DNA of 64,000 nt from Bradyrhizobium semiaridum (GCF_020329505.1 NZ_JAGKJJ010000002.1:310001-374000), one strand, 5' to 3'. Counted from the stretch's first letter, positions 52,121 to 60,845 are shown. The notes: generated by a model not told the origin, from the letters alone. Numbers and translations are program-made.

Positions 52121-53203
52121 ATGTCCGCCAACAACGCATTCCACATCGCCGTGCTCGGCGGCGACGGCATCGGTCCGGAGGTGATGGCGCCTGCGCTCGA
52201 GGTGCTGCGCAAGATCGAGCAGTCGACCGATCTCCGATTCCGCTTCACCGAGGCGCCGGCCGGCGCCAACAATTACAAGGAGACCGGCAAGTCGATGCCG
52301 GACTCCACGGTGCGGCTGTGCGAGGAGGCCGACGCGATTCTGTTGGGGGCCTGCGGGCTGCCGTCGGTGCGCTACCCTGACAACACCGAGATCATGCCGC
52401 AGGTCGAGCTGCGCTTTCATTTCGATCTCTATGCCGGCGTGCGGCCGGCGCGGCTCATCCCGGGCGTGCCGAGCCCGATCGTCGGCGCCGATCAGAAGGG
52501 CATCGATCTCGTCGTCATAAGGGAGTCGACCGAAGGCCTGTTCGCCTCGATGGGCAAGGGCGTCGTCACCGACGGCGAGGCGCGCGAGACGCTGGTGATC
52601 ACGCGCAAGACCTCGGAGCGGCTGTTCGAATTCTCGTTCCGCCTCGCCGAGCGGCGCAAGGCGCGCGGCCGCGTCGGTGGCGGGCTGACCTGCGTCGACA
52701 AGGCGAATGTGTTCAAGGCATTCGCGTTCTTCCGCGACATGTTCGACGAAGCCGCCAAGCGCCATCCCGACGTCAAGACCGACCGCCTCTATGTCGACGC
52801 CTGCTCCGCGCTGCTGGTCAAGCGGCCCTGGGATTTCGACGTCATGGTGATGGAGAACATGTTCGGCGACATTCTGTCCGATCTCACCGCCGGCCTGATC
52901 GGCGGCATGGGTATGGCGCCGTCGGCGGATATCGGCGATCGTCACGCCGTGTTCCAGCCGTGCCACGGCACCGCGCCCGACATCATGGGGCAGGGCAAGG
53001 CCAACCCGACTGCGATGATCCTCTCGGCGGCAATGATGCTGGACTGGCTCGCCGACAAGCATGGCGTCGAGGGCGCCGCCGAGGCCGGTGAGCGGATCGA
53101 GCGTGCGGTCGACAAGGCCTATGCCGGCGGCATCAAGCCGATGGAGTTCGGCGGCAGTAACGGCACCGCTGATGTCGCCAAGGCCGTGCTGGCGGCGCTT
53201 TAG
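52121..53203 (+). CDS. Isocitrate/isopropylmalate-type dehydrogenase
   Basis: A 360-residue beta-decarboxylating dehydrogenase of the IMDH/tartrate dehydrogenase family. HIAVLGGDGIGPEVMAPALEVL is the N-terminal family motif, VVIRESTEGLFASMGKG carries substrate-loop residues, and NMFGDILSDLTAGLIGGMGMAPSADIG is the metal- and cofactor-binding signature. It acts on a 2- or 3-hydroxy acid such as a malate or tartrate derivative. It is unlikely to be the biosynthetic LeuB because it sits alone near a catabolic-looking cluster, but that is inference. Confidence 0.85.
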   Translation: MSANNAFHIAVLGGDGIGPEVMAPALEVLRKIEQSTDLRFRFTEAPAGANNYKETGKSMPDSTVRLCEEADAILLGACGLPSVRYPDNTEIMPQVELRFHFDLYAGVRPARLIPGVPSPIVGADQKGIDLVVIRESTEGLFASMGKGVVTDGEARETLVITRKTSERLFEFSFRLAERRKARGRVGGGLTCVDKANVFKAFAFFRDMFDEAAKRHPDVKTDRLYVDACSALLVKRPWDFDVMVMENMFGDILSDLTAGLIGGMGMAPSADIGDRHAVFQPCHGTAPDIMGQGKANPTAMILSAAMMLDWLADKHGVEGAAEAGERIERAVDKAYAGGIKPMEFGGSNGTADVAKAVLAAL

Positions 53204-53257
53204 CGCGCAAGAACGATTCCCCTGAGCCATGGCAGAAAATGAGGGGACGCTGAAAAT

Positions 53258-53277
53258 GAGGGGGCCGAAGCCCCCTC
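53258..53277 (-). terminator. Hairpin terminator, probably serving the minus strand
   Basis: GAGGGGGC (53258-53265) pairs with GCCCCCTC (53270-53277) around CGAA; on the minus strand the loop reads TTCG, a very stable tetraloop, and ATTTTC follows. It lies about 90 bases after the stop of the His-rich protein gene and about 55 bases after the plus-strand dehydrogenase gene. Confidence 0.7.
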
Positions 53278-53365
53278 GCTGATCACGAAAACTTGCGCAG
53301 GATCTCCGCGCAACAGCTACGCTTTGTCGCGGCGGAAAACGCTCAAGCTTGCTGGGACGGCTGCC

Positions 53366-53671
53366 CTAGCGCCGATGCCCGCCGTGGTGGCCGCCATGAT
53401 GGCGGTGCCGGTGATGATGGTAGTGGTGGTGACGGTAGTGCGGCCGATGATGCCAACCGTGATGGCGCGGTCCGTAGTAGCCGTAGGGGCCCGGCCTCCA
53501 GGTGCAGCGGCCCCAGCGATCGCAGACCTGACGGACGTGATCGACGTTGGACGTTTCGCCTGCGATGTGGCCGGCCTGCGGAAGCCCGTTCGGCATCGCC
53601 GATGCCGAACCCGACATCAGGGCAACGCCGCCGAGCGCGGCCAGTCCAATAACAGCAAGCTTGATGTTCAT
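53366..53671 (-). CDS. Small histidine-rich exported protein
   Basis: A 101-residue protein. A Sec signal peptide ends near GSASA (residue 25). A short middle part contains two cysteines (VRQVCDRWGRCTWRPG), and 17 of the last 34 residues are histidine, with Arg, Gly and Tyr making up most of the rest. Such a tail could bind nickel, copper or zinc in the periplasm. Small exported proteins with an RxxCDRWGRC-like segment are frequent in Bradyrhizobium, without known function. The ATG at 53671 has AAGGAG six bases upstream. Confidence 0.8.
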   Translation of the reverse strand: MNIKLAVIGLAALGGVALMSGSASAMPNGLPQAGHIAGETSNVDHVRQVCDRWGRCTWRPGPYGYYGPRHHGWHHRPHYRHHHYHHHRHRHHGGHHGGHRR

Positions 53672-53912
53672 TGAGGTCTCCTTGGTTGAAGCCTGAAAAC
53701 GTCGGGCGTGGCGGCTTGGTTGCTGCGACAAAAAGCCGAGTCGCGCGCACGTCGCTTCAGCGACGCCGGTTCAACGCAGGAAATGCGGGTGTTGTGAGAT
53801 GGCTCCGCTTGCGGGCGACAATTGGCCGCGCGGCAGAATGGCGGCGTACGGCGCGTATCACGCCGGATGCACGCGCAAGCTCAGGAGGGGAGAGAATGGA
53901 AGAGGACCTAAG

Positions 53913-53951
53913 AAAAAAGCGCTGCCATCACGGATAGCAGCGCTTCAAAAA
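53913..53951 (-). terminator. Rho-independent terminator of the XRE gene
   Basis: On the minus strand a 9-bp stem (53937-53945 with 53917-53925) and an 11-base loop are followed by a run of six T. It lies about 110 bases after the XRE regulator stop. An A-run on the other side means that on the plus strand it also ends in a hairpin but with a poor tail. It is the only clear feature in the gap 53672-54057. Confidence 0.8.
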
Positions 53952-54057
53952 ATCATGCAGCCCGAGGGCAATTGGCCGTCGCGGTGACCGGCCAGCGGCC
54001 GGTCCGTTCGCATTGTCAATCGCGTTCGCGCCGCGGCGAACGGACCTTCGACGCCGC

Positions 54058-54453
54058 TCAGTCTTCGTTGGCGGCGATCGATTCCATCAGCGAAACCAGC
54101 TGGCGCTGCACGGTTTGGTCCTTGATCTTGCTGTAGGCGCGCAGCAACCGCAGGCTGAAGGCGCTGTCCAGGAAGAGCAGGCTTTCGACTTCGCGCGCCT
54201 TGTTGTCGCCGTCGTAGAAGAAGGTCACCGGCACATCGAGTGCGGATGCGATCTGCTGCAGACGGGCTGCGCCGACGCGGTTGACGCCCTTCTCATACTT
54301 CTGAACCTGCTGGAAGCTGACGCCGAGCTTGTCGCCGAGTTCGGCCTGCGAGATCTTCTGCTCGACACGGCGCAGGCGAATCCGCTTGCCCAACTCAATG
54401 TCCGGCTTGCCGGCACTGCGCTGTTTCATCTTCTTTGCTGCTGATCTGTTCAT
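54058..54453 (-). CDS. XRE family helix-turn-helix regulator
   Basis: A 131-residue protein with an XRE helix-turn-helix: GKRIRLRRVEQKISQAELGDKLGVSFQQVQKYEKGVNRVGAARLQQIASAL (about residues 22-72). The C-terminal part, with LLRAYSKIKDQTVQRQLVSLMESIA, probably dimerises. Proteins of this size and plan are common in alphaproteobacteria and control development, quorum sensing or symbiosis genes; the target here is unknown. An internal ATG at 54429 is an alternative start. A clear terminator follows. Confidence 0.85.
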   Translation of the reverse strand: MNRSAAKKMKQRSAGKPDIELGKRIRLRRVEQKISQAELGDKLGVSFQQVQKYEKGVNRVGAARLQQIASALDVPVTFFYDGDNKAREVESLLFLDSAFSLRLLRAYSKIKDQTVQRQLVSLMESIAANED

Positions 54454-55023
54454 CCTTGTGACCCGTCCTTCAAATCGGGAATCCCTGGCCCGGTGGGGTC
54501 AGAGACTCGGCCATGATGTACCGCGTTATGCTCGTATGGACCGTCAGTTCATCGTTGAGAACTACGAAAATCCAAGAAGACCGCGGGATGGTATCCAAAC
54601 GCTCGCGCGCTGGAAGCACCCATTTACCGACACGGCCGACTACCTGAAGTCGATCGCGCCAAGGTGTCTACCCGACACCCCGCCCTCAACATTTGGCAAA
54701 ATCTTGACCAAACTACAACTAGCGCGAGTTTGATCGTCACAGATTTTGCGTGCATGCTTACTGGGCGGCACAGACACGCGTTCCGTATTTCTACGGGCGA
54801 TCCGTATATTACGGGCACCTTATTTGAGATGCAACCCCTGCTAGTGCATCCAGAGGTCGTGACGGCTGGCGTTCATGACATGAACCGGGCGGCTCGTCCC
54901 GCCAAAAGTTTGCGATAAGTCCAAGTCAGGCTTTCGGAATGTTGCTGGACAATTGCCCAAAAGTTCTGAATCATTCCGCCCAAGTCTGTGCCTACCACCG
55001 GCGAACTCTGGCGGGAGAGGCCA
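54454..55023. other. 570-base intergenic region with lower GC
   Basis: The stretch between the XRE gene and the small unknown gene is visibly richer in A and T than the genes around it. Reading frames in it (for example 54664-54918) lack ribosome-binding sites and family resemblance. It must contain divergent promoters. I see no repeat or RNA that I can name. Confidence 0.5.
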
Positions 55024-55338
55024 ATGAAGCGAAAGAGCGGAACGCGTCGATCCGACCTCGCGGCTCCGGGAGTAGAAACTATGCCGGTCGCAAGCATGGA
55101 AGAACGGTTGCTGTCGCTGCTCGCGACGCTGGAGGAATGTCAGGCATTTCTGCTCGATAGAGGAAGCGCCGAGACCGCGCGACTGCTGTCCCTTGCGATC
55201 CTCGAGCTTCGGATGGAGCTCCACAAGGTGACGGACTCCGAGCTCAAGGCCTTGTGCGACATGATGGCGTCGAACGAGCAGGCCCAGGTGCAGGCGGCAG
55301 CCAGCCGCTTCCCGCCCTATCTGAAGCTCGTCAAGTAG
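55024..55338 (+). CDS. Small protein of unknown function
   Basis: A 104-residue protein, mostly helical in character: a basic N terminus (MKRKSGTRRSD) and then MEERLLSLLATLEECQAFLLDRGSAETARLLSLAILELRMELHKV, which could form an antiparallel helical pair. I start at ATG 55024, preceded by GGGAGAGG. I do not recognise a family. It is convergent with dctA, 57 bases apart. Confidence 0.6.
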   Translation: MKRKSGTRRSDLAAPGVETMPVASMEERLLSLLATLEECQAFLLDRGSAETARLLSLAILELRMELHKVTDSELKALCDMMASNEQAQVQAAASRFPPYLKLVK

Positions 55339-55395
55339 ACCGCCGCCGATCGTGGACCATGCGCCCTGCACCGCGGCGCGCGGTGCGTGGGCGCC

Positions 55396-56715
55396 TCAGC
55401 CCGTCGTCACATCCACCGTTTCGGCGCCGTCGAGCACGCGGCGTGCCTGCTCGCGGTCGAGATCGCCTTCCCATGCCGCGACCACCACGGTGGCGACGCA
55501 GTTGCCGATCAGATTGCCGACCGCGCGCGCCATGCCGATGAACCAGTCGACCGAGAGCACCAGCACGAGGCCGATGGCAGGGATGCTCGGCACCGCGTTG
55601 AGCGTCGCCGCCAGGATCACGATCGCCGAGCCCGGCACGCCGTGTGCGCCCTTCGATGTGATCAGCGAGACGCCGAGCACCAGCAGCAGGTCGCCGAACG
55701 ACAGCGGCGTGTTGGTCGCCTGCGCGATGAACACGACTGCCAGCGTCAGGTAGATCGAGAAGGCGTCGAGATTGAAGGAATAGCCGGTCGGAATCACGAG
55801 GCCGACCACGGAATCCTTGACGCCGAACCGCTCCAGCTTGCGCATCACTTGCGGCAGCACCGCGTCCGAAGACGCGGTCGCCAGCACGATCATCAGCTCC
55901 TCGCGCAGGTAGCCGAGGAACTTGAGGATGTTCACGCCGGCGAGCGCCATCACCGCGCCGAGCACGCCGAGCACGAAGATCGCGACCGAGACATAGAACA
56001 GCGCCACCAGCGACAGCAGCTGCTTCAGCGAGCCGACGCCGTATTTTCCGACGGTGTAGGCGACGGCGCCGAGCACGCCGATCGGCGCGAAGCGCACGAT
56101 CAGGCCCATGGCGCGGAACAGCACGGTCGAGATCGCCTCGATCATGGAGGTGACCTTCTCGCCCTTCTCGCCGCCGACCAATGCGAGGCTGACGCCGAAG
56201 ATGATGGCGAAAAACAGCACTTGCAGCACATCGTTGCGCGACAACGCATCGAACGAGGTGATCGGGATGATGTTGAGCAGGAAGCTGCCGACGCCGTCGC
56301 CCTTCAGCTTCTGCGCATTGCCGGCATAGTTGCCGAGCGCCTTGGGATCCAGCGTCGCGGTGTCGATGTTCATGCCGTGGCCGGGCCCGAACCAGTAGGC
56401 GAGCAAGAGGCCGACCACCAGCGCGATCGTCGTCATCACCTCGAAATAGACCAACGCCTTGACGCCGACGCGTCCGACCTTCTTCAGATCGCCGGCGCCC
56501 GCGATGCCGTGCACCACGACGCAGAACACGATCGGCGCTACGATCATCGAGATCAGCTTGAGGAAGGCGTCGCTGAAGATCTTCAACCCGACGGCGAAGT
56601 CGGGCGCGGCCATGCCGATCACGATGCCGAGCAGCAGCGCCACCAGCACCTGAACGAACAGCGACGTGTAAAGCGGCTTGCGCGTCTCGGCGGCTACCGC
56701 TGCGATGGTCGACAT
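55396..56715 (-). CDS. dctA: C4-dicarboxylate transporter DctA
   Basis: A 439-residue membrane protein of the dicarboxylate/amino acid:cation symporter family. Landmarks are VQVLVALLLGIVIG at the start, LATASSDAVLPQVMRKLE (hairpin loop with the serine-rich motif), GYSFNLDAFSIYLTLA and SKGAHGVPGSAIVILAATL. DctA takes up succinate, malate and fumarate, the carbon supply of root nodule bacteria. The start at 56715 follows GGGGGAAG. The dctBD regulators are not adjacent, so this could be one of several copies. Confidence 0.9.
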   Translation of the reverse strand: MSTIAAVAAETRKPLYTSLFVQVLVALLLGIVIGMAAPDFAVGLKIFSDAFLKLISMIVAPIVFCVVVHGIAGAGDLKKVGRVGVKALVYFEVMTTIALVVGLLLAYWFGPGHGMNIDTATLDPKALGNYAGNAQKLKGDGVGSFLLNIIPITSFDALSRNDVLQVLFFAIIFGVSLALVGGEKGEKVTSMIEAISTVLFRAMGLIVRFAPIGVLGAVAYTVGKYGVGSLKQLLSLVALFYVSVAIFVLGVLGAVMALAGVNILKFLGYLREELMIVLATASSDAVLPQVMRKLERFGVKDSVVGLVIPTGYSFNLDAFSIYLTLAVVFIAQATNTPLSFGDLLLVLGVSLITSKGAHGVPGSAIVILAATLNAVPSIPAIGLVLVLSVDWFIGMARAVGNLIGNCVATVVVAAWEGDLDREQARRVLDGAETVDVTTG

Positions 56716-56864
56716 GACTTCCCCCTGACCTGTGGCCGGCCGCCAACCGCTCCGACCCAACCGTTCTACCTTAGCAACTTGCGTGCCAAAATGTCGCGGG
56801 TGAGGCAGGGGCCGGTCAGGGAGAGTGTCGCGGCGCCCGGTGTGCCCCGCGACATGGGGGCGGG

Positions 56865-58139
56865 TCAGAGATTGCTGTCGGTGATCGCGGCATAGACCAT
56901 GGTGCGCAGCTCGCGCCGCAGCGGGTAGGCGCTCGACGGCAGGACCTGGGTCATGAAGATCGTGATCAGCTCCTCGGCCGGGTCGATGAAAAACGACGTC
57001 GTCGCCGCGCCGCCCCAGTTGAATTCGCCCGGGCTGCCGGCAATCAGCGTCTGCGACGGGTGCATGGTGACGGCGAAGCCGAGGCCGAAGCCGATGCCGT
57101 TATAGGCGGCCTCGCTGAACAGCGAACGCGACATCGCCGGCAGGTCGACGCCACCGGGCAGATGGTTCGAGGTCATCAGCTTCAGCGTCTTCGGCCCCAG
57201 CAGCCGCACGCCGCCGAGCTCGCCGCCATTGAGCAGCGCGCGGCAGAACGTGAGGTAGTCGGAAGCGGTCGAGCACAGCCCGCCGCCGCCGGAGATCAGC
57301 GAGGGCGGCGACAGGAACGAGCTGGTGGCCGGGTCGTCCTGCAGGGTCAGCGTGCCCTTGCGATCGGCGGCGAGCGGATTGAAGCCGCCCTGCGGGTCGG
57401 CCGAATAGCAGGCGGCGAAGCGGTGCGCCTTCTCCGCCGGCACGAAGAAGTCGGTGTCGTTCATGCCAAGCGGCTTGAAGATGCGCTCCTTGAGAAACTG
57501 TTCGAACGGTATGCGCGAGATCTTGCCGACGAGATAGCCGAGCACGTCGGTCGCGACCGAATAATTCCAGCCCTCGCCCGGCGAGAATTCCAGCGGGATC
57601 TTGGCGAGGTCCTCGATCATACTGTCGAGCGTCCCGGCCTTTTCAACCTCGCCGATCTTCTTCGCGCGATAGGCCGCATCGACATTGGAGCGCTGCTGGA
57701 AGCCGTAGGTGAGGCCCGAGGTGTGACGCAAGAGGTCGACGATCAGCATCGGCCGGGTCGGCGGGCGGGTCAGGAAGGCGGGCGCGTTGCCTGCGACGAA
57801 CACGCCGAGATTCTTCCACTCGGGAATATATTTGGCGACCGGCTCGTCGATCGCGACGCGGCCTTCCTCGACCAGCATCATGAAGGCGACCGAGGTGATC
57901 GGCTTGGTCATCGAATAGATGCGGAAGATGGTGTCGTCCTTCACCGGCACCTTGCGCTCGAGATCGGCAAAGCCCTGCACCGCCGAGTGCACCACCTTGC
58001 CGCGGCGATAGATCAGAAGTTGAGTACCGGGAAACCGGCCTGCGTCGATGTAGCGGGTCTTCAGATGCGCCTCGAGGCGGTTCAGCGCTGCGGTCGACAT
58101 GCCCGCGGATTCGGGTGAGGCAGAGGTGGGGGCTAGCAT
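56865..58139 (-). CDS. Serine hydrolase, beta-lactamase/esterase family
   Basis: A 424-residue class C beta-lactamase-like protein. Ser76-Met-Thr-Lys79 (YSMTKP) is the SxxK nucleophile motif and Tyr193-Ser-Val in GWNYSVATD is the second motif. Many such proteins are esterases rather than beta-lactamases (EstB type). No signal peptide is seen at the chosen start (ATG 58139, with GGAGAAG upstream), so it is probably cytoplasmic. It is divergent from the dioxygenase gene, with about 150 bases between. Confidence 0.85.
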   Translation of the reverse strand: MLAPTSASPESAGMSTAALNRLEAHLKTRYIDAGRFPGTQLLIYRRGKVVHSAVQGFADLERKVPVKDDTIFRIYSMTKPITSVAFMMLVEEGRVAIDEPVAKYIPEWKNLGVFVAGNAPAFLTRPPTRPMLIVDLLRHTSGLTYGFQQRSNVDAAYRAKKIGEVEKAGTLDSMIEDLAKIPLEFSPGEGWNYSVATDVLGYLVGKISRIPFEQFLKERIFKPLGMNDTDFFVPAEKAHRFAACYSADPQGGFNPLAADRKGTLTLQDDPATSSFLSPPSLISGGGGLCSTASDYLTFCRALLNGGELGGVRLLGPKTLKLMTSNHLPGGVDLPAMSRSLFSEAAYNGIGFGLGFAVTMHPSQTLIAGSPGEFNWGGAATTSFFIDPAEELITIFMTQVLPSSAYPLRRELRTMVYAAITDSNL

Positions 58140-58293
58140 CGGGCTCTTCTCCGGCTGACGAGGAGGGTTTGATAGCCGAAAAGTGTCTACCGCACCATTC
58201 TGTCGGCGCTTACCTGCATACGGTTGGTAGTGTACGCTCCGACCCGCAATCGCGCTCTCAGGGGCCGGGAATACGTCAAGGGAAACGCCACAG

Positions 58294-59211
58294 ATGACCC
58301 AGTTCAACGACGCCGAACTCACCGCCGCCGTCATCAAGAGCTTTGACCAGACGCCCAGTCCGCGGGCCAAGTTCCTGCTGCAGGAACTGGTGAAGTCGCT
58401 GCACGACTACGTCCGCAAGACCGATCTCACCTTCGAGGAATGGGACTACGCGATCGATTTCCTGACTCGCACCGGGCAGAAGTGCACCGACATCCGCCAG
58501 GAGTTCATCCTGCTGTCCGACGTGCTCGGCGTCTCGATGCTGGTCGATGCGGTCAACCACAGGGATCGCGACGGCGCCACCGAGACCACCGTGCTCGGCC
58601 CGTTCTATGTCGGCGAGCACAAGGTCACGCCGCACGGCACCGACATCTCGGCAAGCCTGCCCGGCGAGCGCATGTTCGTGCAGAGCCGCGTCACCGACCT
58701 CAAGGGCAAGCCGCTGGCGGGTGTGCCGGTCGATGTCTGGCACGCGGATGAGGACGGCTTCTACGACTCGCAGAAGGCGAACTATGCCGCCGAGGGCGCC
58801 TCGTCGCGGGCGCGCTTCATCACCGACGCCGACGGCCGCTTTTATTTCCGCACCATCCTGCCATGCAGCTATCCGATCCCGACCGACGGTCCGGTGGGCC
58901 AGATGATCACACAGACCAACCGCCATCCGATGCGGCCCGCGCATGTGCACTTCCTGGTCAATGCCAAGGGTTACGAGCCCTTGATCACGCATGTCTTCAT
59001 CGATGGCGACAAGTACATCGATTCCGACGTCGTGTTCGGCGTGAAGAATGATCTGATCGCCAAGGTCGAGAAGCGCGGCGGCGATGCGGTGATGCCCGAC
59101 GGCAAGACGTCGGATGGTCCGTGGCACCTGATGACCTACGAATTCCGCGTGAAGCCCGGCGGCGGCATGGCGCCGGCGCCGCTCGGAACCAAGGTGCCGG
59201 AGCACGCCTGA
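58294..59211 (+). CDS. Intradiol ring-cleavage dioxygenase (hydroxyquinol/catechol type)
   Basis: A 305-residue non-heme iron(III) dioxygenase that splits an aromatic ring between two hydroxyl groups. Ligands are visible: Tyr157 (DGFYDS), Tyr193 (CSYPIPTDGPVG), His217 and His219 (RPAHVHF). An N-terminal helical dimer domain (about 1-100) is typical of the catechol and hydroxyquinol 1,2-dioxygenases. The overall pattern looks nearer the hydroxyquinol group, but this is weak. No other ring-degradation gene is adjacent. Confidence 0.87.
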   Translation: MTQFNDAELTAAVIKSFDQTPSPRAKFLLQELVKSLHDYVRKTDLTFEEWDYAIDFLTRTGQKCTDIRQEFILLSDVLGVSMLVDAVNHRDRDGATETTVLGPFYVGEHKVTPHGTDISASLPGERMFVQSRVTDLKGKPLAGVPVDVWHADEDGFYDSQKANYAAEGASSRARFITDADGRFYFRTILPCSYPIPTDGPVGQMITQTNRHPMRPAHVHFLVNAKGYEPLITHVFIDGDKYIDSDVVFGVKNDLIAKVEKRGGDAVMPDGKTSDGPWHLMTYEFRVKPGGGMAPAPLGTKVPEHA

Positions 59212-59230
59212 TCAATCGCTGAACGCTCTG

Positions 59231-59261
59231 CTCAATTCTTGTGCGACGCACAAGAATTGAG
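59231..59261. promoter_or_regulatory. 31-base perfect palindrome after the dioxygenase gene
   Basis: CTCAATTCTTGTGC (59231-59244) and GCACAAGAATTGAG (59248-59261) are perfect reverse complements around GAC. It starts 19 bases after the dioxygenase stop. No T-run follows, so a classical terminator is unlikely; a transcript-end hairpin or an operator are both possible. Confidence 0.5.
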
Positions 59262-59358
59262 CGGCGCGCCAAATTTGGATGCGCGCGACGTGGCCGCCGT
59301 GTCCTGCGACATTGTTCGCAACTCTTTCTCACCGATCACATTTTTGCGCTGCAACGAT

Positions 59359-59375
59359 TTGGCACGCGGCTTGAA
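59359..59375 (+). promoter_or_regulatory. Sigma-54-like promoter before nrtA
   Basis: TTGGCACGCGGCTTGAA has the -24 part (TGGCAC) and the right spacing, but the -12 has GA where GC is expected. It is about 160 bases before nrtA, suitable for nitrogen control of nitrate uptake. The faulty -12 makes this tentative. Confidence 0.3.
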
Positions 59376-59534
59376 TAGTAGTCGCCGACGCCATCGACGC
59401 CGTCCCTTGAGACCAATTGATCCGAATTGTGCTGCCGCAACCGGGCCACGCCCGAACGCGCCCTCATGCGTGGACAGCGGCGACGCCAGACGGACGGCCA
59501 TCCTCAGCACAGACGCAAAAGGACGAGACTGTTC

Positions 59535-60845
59535 ATGACCAAGCGCATTGACCGTAATTCAGGCCGCGGACCGAGCCGTCGCCAACTCCTCAAGGCCGCC
59601 GGCGGCACCGCGGCGCTGCTTGCCGCCGCGAAGCTGAACTTCCCCGCCGGCGCATTCGCGCAGGGCGCGGGCCCCGAGGTGAAGGGCGCCAAGCTCGGCT
59701 TCATCGCGCTGACCGACGCCTCGCCGCTGTTCGTCGCCAAGGAGAAGGGCATCTTCGCCAAATACGGTATGCCCGATGTCGAGGTGCAGAAGCAGGCCTC
59801 GTGGGGCACGACGCGCGACAACCTCGTGCTCGGCTCCGAAGGCAACGGCATCGACGGCGCGCATATCCTGACCCCGATGCCGTATCTGATCTCGGCCGGC
59901 AAGGTGACGCAGAACAATCAGCCGACGCCGATGTACATCATGGCGCGGCTCAATCTGAACGGCCAGTGCATCTCGGTCGCCAAGGAATATGCCGATCTCA
60001 AGCTCGGCATCGACACCGCGCCGTTCAAGGTGGCGCTGGAGAAGAAGAAGGCGTCCGGCAAGGCGGTGAAGGCCGCGATGACCTTCCCCGGTGGCACGCA
60101 TGATCTATGGATCCGCTACTGGCTCGCCGCCGGCGGCATCGATCCCGACAAGGACATCGAGACCATCGTGGTGCCGCCGCCGCAGATGGTGGCCAACATG
60201 AAGGTCGGCACGATGGACTGCTTCTGCGTCTGCGAGCCGTGGAATCTGCAGCTGATCCACCAGGACATCGGCTACACCGCTGTTACCACCGGCGAACTCT
60301 GGGACAAGCATCCGGAGAAATCGTTCGGCCTGCGCGCCGCCTGGGTCGACAAGAACCCGAAGGCGGCGAAGGCGCTGCTGATGGCGGTGATGGAAGCGCA
60401 GCAGTGGTGCGAGAAGGCCGAGAACCGCGAGGAGACCGCGGCGATCTGCGCCAAGCGGCAGTGGATCAATTGCCCGGTCGAGGACATCACCGACCGCATG
60501 AAGGGCAAGTTCGACTACGGCACCGGCCGCGTGGTCGAGAACTCGCCGCAGCAGATGCGGTTCTGGAAGGACAACGCGTCCTACCCCTATCAGAGCCACG
60601 ACCTCTGGTTCCTGACCGAAGACATCCGCTGGGGCAAATACGAGGCTAGCTTCGACACCAAGGCGCTGATCGCCAAGGTCAACCGCGAGGATCTGTGGAA
60701 GGAGGCCGCCAAGGAGCTCGGCGTGTCGGACATTCCAACTTCGACCTCGCGCGGCAAGGAGACCTTCTTCGACGGCAAGGTGTTCGATCCGGAGAATCCG
60801 GCCGCTTACCTGAAGTCGCTGTCGATCAAGCGTGTCGATGTCTGA
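59535..60845 (+). CDS. nrtA: Nitrate-type ABC importer substrate-binding protein
   Basis: A 436-residue exported protein with a Tat signal (PSRRQLLKAAGG, about residues 13-24) and the NrtA/CmpA fold: KLGFIALTDASPLFVAKEKGIFAKYG, GTHDLWIRYWLAAGGIDPDKD and CVCEPWNLQ. The His in GGTHDLWIRYW corresponds to a nitrate ligand in NrtA. The ATG at 59535 follows AAGGACGAG. A permease and an ATPase gene follow. Nitrate or nitrite is the most probable ligand; bicarbonate or cyanate binders of the same family are alternatives. Confidence 0.85.
   Translation: MTKRIDRNSGRGPSRRQLLKAAGGTAALLAAAKLNFPAGAFAQGAGPEVKGAKLGFIALTDASPLFVAKEKGIFAKYGMPDVEVQKQASWGTTRDNLVLGSEGNGIDGAHILTPMPYLISAGKVTQNNQPTPMYIMARLNLNGQCISVAKEYADLKLGIDTAPFKVALEKKKASGKAVKAAMTFPGGTHDLWIRYWLAAGGIDPDKDIETIVVPPPQMVANMKVGTMDCFCVCEPWNLQLIHQDIGYTAVTTGELWDKHPEKSFGLRAAWVDKNPKAAKALLMAVMEAQQWCEKAENREETAAICAKRQWINCPVEDITDRMKGKFDYGTGRVVENSPQQMRFWKDNASYPYQSHDLWFLTEDIRWGKYEASFDTKALIAKVNREDLWKEAAKELGVSDIPTSTSRGKETFFDGKVFDPENPAAYLKSLSIKRVDV

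Noticed and set aside
49814-53230. A 1138-codon open frame on the minus strand
   Set aside because: It is opposite four well-supported plus-strand genes (DppD-like end, DppF, alcohol dehydrogenase, isocitrate/isopropylmalate-type dehydrogenase). Its product is low-complexity, rich in Arg, Asp and His, as expected of an antisense shadow in high-GC DNA.
53671-53987. Short plus-strand frames opposite and after the His-rich gene
   Set aside because: They run into a terminator hairpin and have no recognisable family or convincing initiation site.
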